NCBI GenBank assembly: GCA_963920665.1 | Contig: OY987271.1 | Location: forward strand, 18,169,350-18,233,349 | Reading direction: 5' to 3' | From: Straminergon stramineum | Lineage: Eukaryota; Streptophyta; Bryopsida; Hypnales; Calliergonaceae | Length of the DNA stretch: 64,000 nt | Shown here: positions 48,032-58,639 of the stretch, in pieces | How positions within the stretch are numbered: position 1 is the first letter of the stretch | Layout: each line of letters starts with the position of its first letter | Position numbers and translations under genes: made by a program | Notes under the pieces: model-generated | Databases searched by the model: none | What the model saw: only the letters and a program-made list of their open reading frames with translations | What the model was told of the DNA's origin: nothing

Positions 48032-48892
48032 CAAAGCATGAATGCATCTATCTAATTATGAAAAAGTGAGGTCGCATTTTAGACATTTACTTCATTTCCG
48101 TAAATGCTAAGAATATAAATTCATCTGCATGTGATTTATAATTAAAATATTCATTAAACTCTCACCTACCATACTCAACAATTGCCCTTGTTTTAGGTGA
48201 TTTTTTCATTTATCCCATAAACGATTCAACAACCATTTATTCGTCGACAATTGGCAAAGAATCCTTCTCTGTAGGACACAAGGGCAAGTAATCATCCCTG
48301 AAATTTGTGTATAAAGGAGAGATCTTTCACTGTAGTTTGACCTACAACTAGTAGTTTTGCTTTGTTTAGAGTATGTGATCTCAAATGGTTCCAAATAGGA
48401 GGATTCCCACAGTCACTAGCCCATGCTTTAAGGACAAAAGTGCTGAAAAAAAGGAAAGCCCCATCATGTCCTTGTTCCCAAAGACAGCGGATAGGAAAAA
48501 ATAGACAAAGGTTTCCCTCGTAATTTTCGTTCCACATTACTCTGTGAGATGGGAGAAGAATCTTCGTGTAAAAATAGACTGCAGACTGCCCCCCCTAAAA
48601 CCAATGTGTAAAGTGCTCCCAAGTGGAAGTGGAATCTTCCCCAGAAGGACAGAAATTCAAAGTCCTTCATTCCCGTTGGCGCCTCTTTTCCCCCGCTAGG
48701 AAGACCCGTGGACGTCCAGACATGCTTTAGAGATTATACTCTCATTATCTATTGTCTTCCTGCTGCCTTCCTTCTCTCTCTCTTGTACTTGGTTTCACGG
48801 TTGTGTCACGTTGTTGTTGAAGATCTTCGCATCAATCGTGACGAAGGCGTCTTGTGCTTCTAGCTTTTGGTAGTATTCTTCGCATTCCTTAT

Positions 48893-49036
48893 GAATTAGT
48901 TACAATTTGTGCCTTTCTGGTTTGCAGTTGCACTTCATATGAAGTAGTTCAAATTTCTGTCACTCTGGTTTGCTGTTGCAGATCATGTAAAATAGCTCAA
49001 ATTTCTGTGATTGTTGTTTGCAGCTATACTTCATGC
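48893..49036 (+). repeat. 48-bp tandem repeat, three diverged units
   Basis: Units begin GAATTAGTTACAATTTGT, GAAGTAGTTCAAATTTCT and AAATAGCTCAAATTTCT. Because 48 is a multiple of three, a plus-strand frame (48854-49108) shows a 16-residue hydrophobic, Cys-rich repeat (YELVTICAFLVCSCTS-like). I regard it as leader DNA upstream of the rightward gene rather than a protein. Confidence 0.65.
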
Positions 49037-49372
49037 AGCATTGTTGCTTGTTTTTCATTCCTCATTGGAGCTACACTGTTGAGAGTGCACCTATGCTTGG
49101 ATATATGACATTGGGTTCCGTATTTGAAATAAGGATCATGCATTTTTGTGATGCGTCCTTCATTATACGCCTATGTGTATTTCCATGTCTTTTGATGGAG
49201 TTGTCTTGTTGAAGGCAATTGCATTCCTGAATTTGTGGAAGAAGTGATGCGTGTGAAAGGGGCTCCTAATTTGTCACCGCAAAACCCGGACCCCTTCAAT
49301 TCGATGGGAAATCAATAGAATTTCTTTAGATCCAGTCAATTCATGATATTCATGGGTTATATAAGGCGTGCA

Positions 49373-50442
49373 ATTTAGGTCGGTACGACCTGAATCATTG
49401 TTCGGATGAATTTGTAGACATTTATGTTGATTGCAAGCGTACTCAACATAAATTGATAAATAATGGAATATGAATATTCAGATAGCATTTTAGGTCGTAC
49501 CGACCTGAATCTACATTTACAATAAATCCTGAGCATATATATCAATTTAGTAAATAACTAAATGGAAATGTAGGTTTGTAAATATTTGAAATGAAATTGC
49601 AATTTCAAGTCATACCGACCCAAATCAACCCGTCATGAATTTACTATATTCAAGAAAAACTAACTATTGACCTTTATCAACTTAATGCTGAATTGAAAAG
49701 CTTTGACTGCATTTCAGGTTGTACCGATCTGAATTTACATGTCATAAATCTATTGACAAATTCATAATGCATATCTCATGGAAGTAAATATATAAAAGGT
49801 TGAAGTTGAAGTCTTTGATTTCAATTTAGGTCGTATCGACCTGAATTGATATATTATAAATCTGTAAGATATATCACAATATCCATTAAACATACGTACA
49901 TCGAGAGTTTCTTGATTCTGAGGTATTGGACTATAAGTCAAGTCATATCAACTTGAATCATCATGTACAAAAACTATAGAAGTGAACATACTGTACATCT
50001 AATGGACTCGGATGAGAAATGTTTGACTAGAACTAATGTGCTACTGAAGTTAATCAATATGGATTCAATCTGCGACCTAAAACGTTAATTTAGGTCGTAT
50101 CGACCTGAATAGACAGATTCTAAAGCTATGATTGTAGAACGCCCTTGAAGTCTCATTTATTAGAAGTCAAAATATCTTGGTTCTTTAATCATTGTTTATA
50201 ATTCAAGTCTTGTCGGTCTAAATGTTCACTGATTTCCATCTTCCGATTTTCTTTGCAATTCGGATTGGGCCAATGAGAACCGACATCTTCCGCAGTGTTT
50301 TGGTTTTAATGTCAATTCAAATTGTATTGATGCAAGTCAAGAGTTTAGTTTTGATATATTCAATTTAGTTTCTGATAATCTGAATTGATATTTTCAAGAT
50401 AATGTATCCAATGCGTGCAATTCAGGTCTTACCGATCTGAAT
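49373..50442. repeat. right dyad array, ~112-bp periodicity
   Basis: Nine clear dyads are centred at about 49384, 49499, 49613, 49723, 49835, 49946, 50099, 50212 and 50431, with a decayed one near 50322. Spacings are 109-115 bp except one of 153. The common form is ATTTAGGTCG, TA or GTA, CGACCTGAAT. Spacers share little sequence, unlike the left array. The array lies directly upstream of the DUF7869-like gene. Confidence 0.9.
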
Positions 50443-50533
50443 AGGAAATTTTAAGTATAATTGGATGGCAGTTGATGCTTAGTTCTTGTCTGCAAGTGAA
50501 CTCAATGTTGTATTATCTTGATCTGTAGGAGTT

Positions 50534-53377
50534 ATGGGCTCCCATGTCATTCCTCTTGATGCAATGGACTCATCAGATGACGAGTTCCACGCTCTTGAGG
50601 GGATGAATGTGGGCATTCCAAAGTGCGAAGGACTTCCATGTCACCAATGGAATACAAAGTGCGTCACTCTCTATAACAATGAAGGCATACTTGTTGGGGA
50701 AGGTACTTGCCACAGTGTGAACTCGGATTTGGTTCTTGGTGCCAATGGTCCTCTGGGAGATACTCATGTTGCAGTGCACATTTCAAAGATACATTCCGAA
50801 GTTGACATTCCTTTGGAGCAGGTGTACTCTTTGATAGCGTGGCCTACTCAGTTTGTTCATTGCCGCGGGGCAAGCCTACACGACCATGAAGCTAGGGATA
50901 ATTTCAATCGAATCCAAGCGAGTTTGTTAAATCCGCCCTCCTTGTCATCTGCACGTCCATATATGAGCGTCATCCGAAATCCACCTTGAGAGACTTCTTT
51001 GAAATCGAAGGACCTCCTTACACAAGAGTCTATCAATGTAGTGTCCAACAAAGTTTGTTGCAGCCAAAATTGTGTTCAGCCATTTCCAAGGGAGAAGATT
51101 CGAGCCTTTCGTGAACGCATGTACCACAATTCAACGTTCAAACATAGAGCCTTCATGAAGACGGAGGTGCATAGACAAGTTCATCGGGACTCCCGAGGGA
51201 GAAGGATGGTCACGGTTGAGGGGGTTAATGTGTGTATGAAAGCATGGATGCATATTTCCGGGGTCCCAGAGGCCACATTCTATCGCTACCAGACATATTC
51301 AAATAATGATCGGGAAGCAATGGCACATGGTAATTCAGGGTTGGTGAAGCCAAGGACACACACTCAACAAGCTACCGCAACATTGAAGTGCATTCTAGAC
51401 AAGGAGGCAGATCACATGCCACATCGTACTCGAACTCTCAAGTCTAGGGATAAGGTCGTGTCCAAGATTCTTCCGCCTACTTTTCAGTGGAAGGATCAAA
51501 TTAAAAAAATCAATGAAGCCAATGCCGCCTTCGGATTGAAGGAGGTCTCAACTTCAAACTTGAGCAAGATTAGATCATCCAGGTTCCCAAAGTATGATGT
51601 GAAAAAGCGAGGAGATAATTTTTCTCGGTGCTCTATTTGTGACAAATTGCAGGAACTAAGGAAGGGAGCATTTCCTGGGTCTCATAGTGCTTTGAAGTGG
51701 TCGCGAAAGTTGAACAAGCATCTTGCCATTGCTCGTGCTCACAGGGAGTTGTACTATGCAAATCGTTACCGATCGCATAATTCCCCACATGAGTGCCTTA
51801 CGATTATGCATGACAAGATGGATCATGCTAAAATGGCTTCTCCAATCTTCTCCCACAAGAGTAAAGAACTTGATGGCCTAGTGAAGTTGCCTATGTCCAT
51901 GACTAGCATGATTGCGCATGGTCATGCTGATGTGCGCTATGCGCATTACGGTTTGGATCTATTTCCCCACGATTCAAACTACACCATTGGCTCCATGGCC
52001 AAACTATTGCAAGATTTGGAAGAGCCACCAAAGTCTTCTTCTCGGCAATTGTTTGTGAGGTCGGGGTCGACAAATTTGTTTGGTGCAGTGCTTAAGGGAG
52101 CTGAGATGTGTGAAGCGTCCCTTCCTCCTCCACCAATTACCTTAGTTCCAGCGACGCCGTTGCCACCCATTCTAAATGTGCAGATGGACAATGCCACCGG
52201 GGACAACAAGAATAGATATGTTTTCTGTTTTTGGTCTCTACTTGTTGCAAACAAGATCTTCCGTGAAGTGTATGTGAACTTCATGATTGTGGGTCATACA
52301 CATGACGACATTGATGCACTATTTGGAAGATGGAGCATGTTGTTGAAGAAGGAGAACTTCTCTACAGTTCCTACACTCATAAAGTCATTCATGGATGTGG
52401 AATCCATTCCTACTATCCCTCATCTTATAGAAGAGGTGCCTGATTTCAAGAGATTCATTGCAGGTTCATTTGTGGACGGAGATGAGATACTCGTTGGACA
52501 TATGAAGCCACAACAAGTGAAGTTCTACTTAGATTCAACGGGGTGTCCAGTCATGAAGTACAAACTATTGTGCACCGATGAGAATTGGTTAGGGCATGAT
52601 GGCAGAGGCATCAAATTGTGGAAAGAAGATGCAGAAGGGTGAAGTTCGTGGCCTCGTGGAGTGCCATTGCCAGTTCCACAACGTCCGATGAGAGGCGTGG
52701 AAGACATTTTGAAAGGGATATTTGGATTTGTCAAATACTGGGAGAAGTTGTGCAATGCAGATGTCACTAGGGAATACCGAAGGCACTATGAGCATTTGGT
52801 CCACTATTGGCATGGCGTGAAGGTAACATTATTGGAACCAATAGCTACTTCTACTGTTCTGAGGGATGGTTTTTGGCCGGCAACTCGTGTTCAAGCAGCT
52901 CGAGAGGATGAAGTAGGAGAAGATGGTGAGGATCGTGAAGAGTTTGGAGAGGATGACACCTACGTTGGGCCTTTGCGGGGTCTCCCACAACCATCCTTTA
53001 GGGTGGGTCGAGATCTCTTTGAAGGCTACTTTGTCGCAATTTGACCCATTGATGGTGACACTCGACCAGTTTGGATTGCAAGGGCGTTGTCTGATCCGAA
53101 TTGTAATCCTGAGAAACCAAATTGTGTTCTCATTCAATACTTTCGCCCAACATCGAGGGGTCAAGATGTTCAGGACTTCTATACTGGATGGAACAGTGAA
53201 AGAGGTTTACGTTGGAAGGTTGATATAGCCGATCCACCTATTTGGAAAGAAACGAATGCTCTCATGACAGCGTGGAAGTCTCAAATTCGAAAGGACACAC
53301 GCCAATGTTTGCTTAAGATCCCGGTTGCTCAAATTGAAATCATCAACCAGAGTTTGGCTTCGTATACTTTGTCTTAA
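50534..53377 (+). pseudogene. DUF7869-like, possible DDE-type transposase; three in-frame TGA
   Basis: One plus-strand frame of 948 codons (ATG 50534-50536, TAA at the end) has no indel and is interrupted only by TGA at 50987, 52640 and 53042. The N-terminal 150 residues (LVGEGTCHSV, LIAWPTQF) recall the tail domain of En/Spm-type transposases. A helix-turn-helix-like block follows (VCMKAWMHISGVPEATFYRY). The core has IMHDKMDHAK (Asp427), NVQMDNATGDNKNRYVFCFW (Asp552) and VGHTHDDIDALFGRWS (Asp594), the conserved blocks I associate with DUF7869 proteins. The spaced acids suggest an RNase H-like nuclease (inference). CSICDK (Cys366, Cys369) may bind metal. It is inactive if TGA means stop. An acceptor-like TTGATCTGTAG lies just before the start codon, so the leader may be spliced. 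Confidence 0.65.
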
Positions 53378-53890
53378 GTGTAGCGTTCGATGAGTTGGAT
53401 CAAGTCCAATATGTTGTTAGCTACATATGGTAGAGTGTTATTTGTTTTTTTATATGTCTACAATATGCTTTCACATTACTGTGAAGGATATCATTTTGAT
53501 TTCTTATAAATGAGGGGTAGGAGATTTAGATTCATGAATGTTTAACTATAGCTTACTACGAGTAGTACTCAAAGCTTTGGTTTCTTTGTGGGGAGTAATA
53601 TGTTTGGATGTTATACTTGCAACATTCAAATTGCAAGTACAATATGTATACCGTATTAATATATTTCATATGGCATTTTATATATACTTGTTTGCAAAAG
53701 ACATGCACTTTTTGACCATATACAATACGATCTTCTTTTCAAAACATTATATTCATTTCATGACTCTCATTTTAATAGAAATTGCTACTTTAATTTAATT
53801 AATTAAGTAATCATCAAGCTAAATTACAACTCACTCAATTCAATAATTGTACCTTTGAAGGCCAAATACTAATATGAGAGGGCGACACTC
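53378..53890. other. AT-rich 3' flank
   Basis: This lies downstream of the DUF7869-like frame and should contain the right end of the proposed large element. I found no terminal inverted repeat matching 36170-36490. Confidence 0.4.
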
Positions 53891-55440
53891 TCCCATTTTA
53901 ATGAATATGATGTTCTTGGGGATTTCGGTTGGAAAAGGGTGGTCTTTCAAAACCCAAGGGGGTTTGGGAAGTCCCTTTGACCCACAAAGGGGGGGGGGGC
54001 TACCGAAGACTATAGAGAGTACTATAGGAGGGGTTGGTCTCCGTCGTCACACCCTCTTGGACCCTTGGTGAGTCCTTGTGACTCATGGGTCGTGATGTAA
54101 CTTCACCACCGGCTTCAAGGCTCCATTGGATACTTGTGTGCGTGTTTCCGGGCATTGGTTGGTTGGAGCCCACTCCTCCTAGGCCTTTGGTCATGTGTCC
54201 CAAGTTATGAGTCCCGATTAGTGTGGATGTGAGAATAGCAAATGCACAACGGGCCTAGTATGAAGTGGGGTGACAACCAAGGGCGGTTAGGACTGTGGTG
54301 AGTAGTGCGACCATGAGTCCTAGCACAATAAGATGGAAGTTTGTCCCATATCACCAAGTGATATGCCAAGTGCCACGAGTAAGGTGCGTGCCAGAAGTCC
54401 CGGGCACTAAAACTTATCAATGTGAGTTGAAAATGGGAACTAATGCTGTGAGTGCATGGCATGTGCAATGTTAGTTAGTTGAGCCTAAGTGATACCGGTC
54501 TTGGAGCGTGGTGAGCCCTTAAAGCTGTGAAGGGCTGTTGAAGTTTGGTTGGAGCTATAAGGTGTTACCAGGGCAGAGATACTTAAAGTCAGTGGTGAAG
54601 TTACATCACCACCCATGAGTCATAGGGACTCACCAAGGGTCCAAGAGGGTGTGAGGATGGAGACCAACCCCTCCTATAGTACTTTCTATAGTCTTCGGTA
54701 GCCCACCCCCTTGTGGGTCAAAGGGACTTCCCAAACCCCCTTGGGTTTTGAAAGACCACCCGTTTCCAACCGAAATCCCCAAGTTCCCACTCCGTTTGGA
54801 CTCCCAAACTTCCAAACGGCGTAACTTTGTTGTCAGGGCTTCAAATCCCACATGCGAGCCCATTTTGGATATCTACGCGACGAGTATAGGTCAATGGACT
54901 ACTCACTCGTCACATTTGGACAAGTTCTCACAAAGTTATGGCCCTCCAAAGATTCGGGTCCATCAGGAGTGATGTCACGCCTTCACCACGGCCCTTCTCT
55001 TGGCCATAACTTTTGGCTCATGGCTTAGAACCTCGTAATGCTTGGCATTCTAGGTTCCTTGTCTTTGTAGCTTTCTAATGATATGCTACATGCCATGCTT
55101 TGTTGAGTGATTCGTTAGGAACCCCTCACACCTAGCCTTTGAGTGTCACGGCGCCACCAGGACACCCCTAACTTTGAACGGCCGTAACATCTAGCCTACT
55201 AGTGCAAATCATGTGTTCTCTAGATGGTTAGAAGCGTATTCTCAAGAGCTTTCCAAGCATGTATGACATGCCACTATACCCTTCATAACTAAGGTGCTAT
55301 TACGCCCTGTTTGCTTGAGAGTTTCTCGTTTCTCCCTTCTTAGCCTATTGCAAGGCTTGGGAAGTCACCCCAAGGTCCTCCTTGCTCATTAAGGCACTTC
55401 GGGCACTCCAAGGAGATAGGAGTGTGATAGATGCTTTGGG
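53891..55440 (+). repeat. dispersed repeat, family R, copy C, with inserted inverted-repeat unit
   Basis: Positions 53891-53923 and 54781-55440 are contiguous in copy B. Between them lies an 857-bp unit (53924-54780) with arms of about 190 bp. The left begins TTGGGGATTTCGGTTGG and the right ends CCAACCGAAATCCCC. The arms share CCAAGGGTCCAAGAGGGTG and ACCCCTCCTATAGTACT or their complements. The central part matches copy A in reverse orientation. No coding domain was seen. Confidence 0.75.
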
Positions 55441-55871
55441 GACCAATTGGACAACACTCATCAAAGACTCATGAAAAATTCTTACTTTGCCACCAAAAAA
55501 GTTCAAGTGCTCTCTCCATTTCTCTCATTTCTCTTTATATGGAAAAAAATTCGAAATTCTTTGTAGTGCCGACACATATGTTTCACATGCACTTTCACAT
55601 CATTTACTGAAGTCAATCTGCTTTGAAAACACATGGCTAATTATACTCATAATTTAGTTGGTTGTTGGTTGCATTGTTTTGAATTGCAAGACTCGTAATA
55701 ATAATCTAAACCATACAACAGGCTTGCAATGTAATCGATTATCTAGTTTCTATTGCTTTGAAATTGCTGACTCTTTTAGTATCAATATTTGAAGAACCTT
55801 TGGATAGATGTACATGCCACTACTCCTTCTTCCTTAATCCCTTATATTTGCAAGTGTGTCTAACTCAACAC
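55441..55871. other. AT-rich intergenic
   Basis: No gene or bounded repeat was recognised. Confidence 0.4.
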
Positions 55872-56823
55872 TTAACCTATAAAGGTATTTGATTATATTT
55901 TCACCAAAAACGCTCCAAAACTGTCATCTCTAGTACAAGTACCAAATTTTAGAAAAAATACATTTTTGGACAAATGTAACCATAGGATTTTTTAATACGT
56001 TGGTTTGAAAAGTTGTGGAAAAAATTTCAAAAATTTCCACCATTTGGATTGCAAGATATTACCATCTGAAGTGACAAATAGCTATTTTTTGGCCCTTCGA
56101 AAATCCGTATAGCTGCACTTCACAAGGTCAAATCATTATGAAAAAAATGTCCAAAATGGTTGTAACTCTTTGGATTAATTCTTCAATTCATGTTGGTTAC
56201 ATGCCTGAAAAATTTTAGATCATTTGGAATTGTACAACATATAGGAAAAAAATAGTAAATTGAAAGAAGTAGAAAGTGATTCAAAATACTAAATTGTTAA
56301 TAATTTATTTATGGAATTGAATAATGCCAATCCCAATGGTGAAATTGTTGTAATAAACAATCTATACCTCACCTTTGTATTTTTTCCAAAAGTATTAAAA
56401 ATTGAGTGAAATAAAGGTCTTCAAAGTTTATTTTAGAGTAGAGATTACATTACCATCCACAAACTACCTACAACTAAAATTCTTCATAACTTTCATCTCA
56501 TAAATCAAAATGGAATGATTCAAAGCTTTCCATGTATATATAAATCAAGAAAATAAATTTCAATATTTTATTTTTTTTAAAAGTGATTTTTAAAGAAGTT
56601 TTTTTTGCTGCCCGGGCTGCCTGACAAGCAATGAAAACAACATATCATACAATAACTTTTCAACTATGTATTCAAAAGTTATGAAAATTTTTGGGTCTCA
56701 AAGTTACTCCTTGGACACATGTTGTGTCAAAATTTAAAAAAGAAAAAGAAAGATTCCATTCATAGTGAGATGCTTGAAATTGCTATGTTGCCAAAAAACA
56801 CTATTTGGTCCTTTATGGGTTAA
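55872..56823 (-). mobile_element. TTAA-bounded element, copy 5
   Basis: It starts TTAACCTATAAAGG and ends GGTCCTTTATGGGTTAA. The interior is the reverse complement of copy 2 (12536-13454), including TATGTTGCCAAAAAAC near the right end and TTTTCACCAAAAACGCTCC near the left. It is non-coding. Confidence 0.65.
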
Positions 56824-58304
56824 TGAGTTTTGTGTTGTTCAGAAAGGTCTAAGAACTGCTATCCTCAAGTTAATCCCAAGTTCCCATCGCTCACAATCTC
56901 CAGACTCTAGAGTCAATCTTAAGAAATATATATATATATATATACATATATTCCAGAAAATAAATATTTCAGGCCTACCAGTATGATGTAGATGTTTGCT
57001 TGAAGTTGCAATCCAAATGTAATTATGGTCTAATTCCAAAGGTAAAATTTGAACTTCTTGTGACAAAACGGTTCGAGAATTGTACTTAAACCTTCATTCA
57101 ATTTGTAAAACTTGAATTGATTCAATATAGTCTTGCATTTGAAGAGGGTGATCAATGTCCATATATATCTAAAGAGACATCCTTTCTTGGACAATTAATT
57201 AAACTACGACTTAAATTCATCAAGCAAGTTGAGAATGGGAGGTTGAGTTCTCGACTGCTGTTCACAGGAGTGTTCAACAAGAATTCAACAATTAGCAGCC
57301 ACAATTGAGAAACCTCAATGCCTTTAGGAGAAGAGAAGAGTTACTTGTAGATATTTGAAGATACCCAAGGGAGAGTAATGTTATGGATTACTAGGGCAGG
57401 CCTTATCCTCTTCAGTGATTCAATGCATGTCAAGCTATCTGAGTTGTACACCAAGGACATCGGGTAGACAGTTCAATATTTGGACATGCTCGAGTGCATG
57501 AACAAGGATCTTGAAGTGAATATTGATTCTGAAACTCATTCAATACAAGGTGTAGCATGAATGATGGTCGGCATCAGGCCTAGCATCGCTTCTGGGTGAC
57601 ACGAGACTCTGCAAAACCCATCTGAGTACTCTAAATGCATTTATCCGAAGCTTCATTCTTTTAGCTGGCTTTTACAAAAATTACATATTAATTCAGCATG
57701 ACACATACTTGACTATCACTTCTAGTTATTCTCGCGGATATGGAACTATTTATTGTCCTCTCTAGCATCATTTGTGCACTACACTCTACTTTGTCTTCAA
57801 TTTGCTTAATTACGTTCTTGTTAAACTCACGAACCCTAAACCCATGTCCAATAATCACCTCCCAGCTATCCGCTGGTTATGTACTCAATTGAGGAGCGCA
57901 TCGTCGCTATTCTTTTCAGACATTTCAATGCAGCGCCATCCTGAGTTCCAATTCCTATCCTCGGTGAAGACAACATTCCGCATTCCGAACACAGATCAAC
58001 TTAAACGCTTTCTGTTGGGTGGATCTCCGGATCTGGATACTGTTTCTCGCACAGCAGGGGACAAGCATTTTACGGAAATGGAAACTTCCAGACACTTCAA
58101 ACATTTCAAATCCATTCTAACAACAACTTCCACTACTAAACGCTTCGCGCTTTCAATTCGAAGTTGTTTCTTCAACTCAATTACACCCAAGATCGTGTGA
58201 AAAATGAGATCTTGCACACACGATACTGAACATGAACTGGACCACTCCGTTGTAACTGAAAAAAATTGTGATCATTGGGTTCAAAGAATGGTATTACAAT
58301 TGAG
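56824..58304. other. intergenic; includes older PAL flank homology
   Basis: An AT dinucleotide run lies at about 56926-56950. From about 57850 onward the DNA is a diverged copy of 26530-27018. The open frame at 57772-58200 falls in this region, is not conserved in the other copy, and is not annotated. Confidence 0.5.
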
Positions 58305-58639
58305 CTTGGCTCATGATGGATGGTACCTCGAATTCATCTACACCTCAGATCCTCGACCTCGCCCTTCTCCAATGTCCGTTGCCGGCACATCAAACTGGAC
58401 CCTAATCGATCTCGGATCGCCCACTATTTACAAATGGATCATGGGACTGTTATATCGAACTCAAACTAAAACGGCTCAAGAATCAATCAAGAATCCCTGC
58501 AAGCAAGCAGCCTGCATGAAAAGAATTGAATGACACCTCCATGAATTCACGCCATCGACTAAACCTGAACTAACTTACAACGACATAGATATTTCCTGAG
58601 TCATGTCGATCGATCCAGAGCTAGCTAACTTCAAGCCCC

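Larger units (their letters stand above)
36400..53400. mobile_element. candidate large, unclassified DNA transposon with two divergent gene sets
   Basis: The grouping rests on four observations. First, all dyads with half-site GCAATTCAGGTCG that I found lie between 37246 and 50442. Second, the two transcription units are divergent and each has a dyad array upstream of its start codon. Third, the proteins encoded are a DUF7869-like enzyme, a ParB-motif nuclear protein and an HAD phosphatase-like protein, rather than host housekeeping functions. Fourth, all long frames share the same decay pattern of isolated in-frame stops. Limits are approximate: I could not find terminal inverted repeats or a target-site duplication. 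Smaller TTAA-bounded elements have inserted into the central part (about 45.0-46.7 kb). Confidence 0.5.

Noticed and set aside
42991..50442. CRISPR-like array
   Set aside because: The repeats are dyads of variable sequence with 60-90-bp spacers in plant nuclear DNA, lie in introns and leaders, and there are no cas genes.
53874..54972. Short ORFs in family R repeats (also 16837-17206, 35360-35566, 54630-54972)
   Set aside because: They follow the inverted repeat arms, are not conserved between repeat copies beyond DNA similarity, and have no domain.
57772..58200. 142-codon plus-strand ORF left of PAL copy 2
   Set aside because: The homologous DNA at 26530-27018 does not keep the frame, so it is not under coding constraint.
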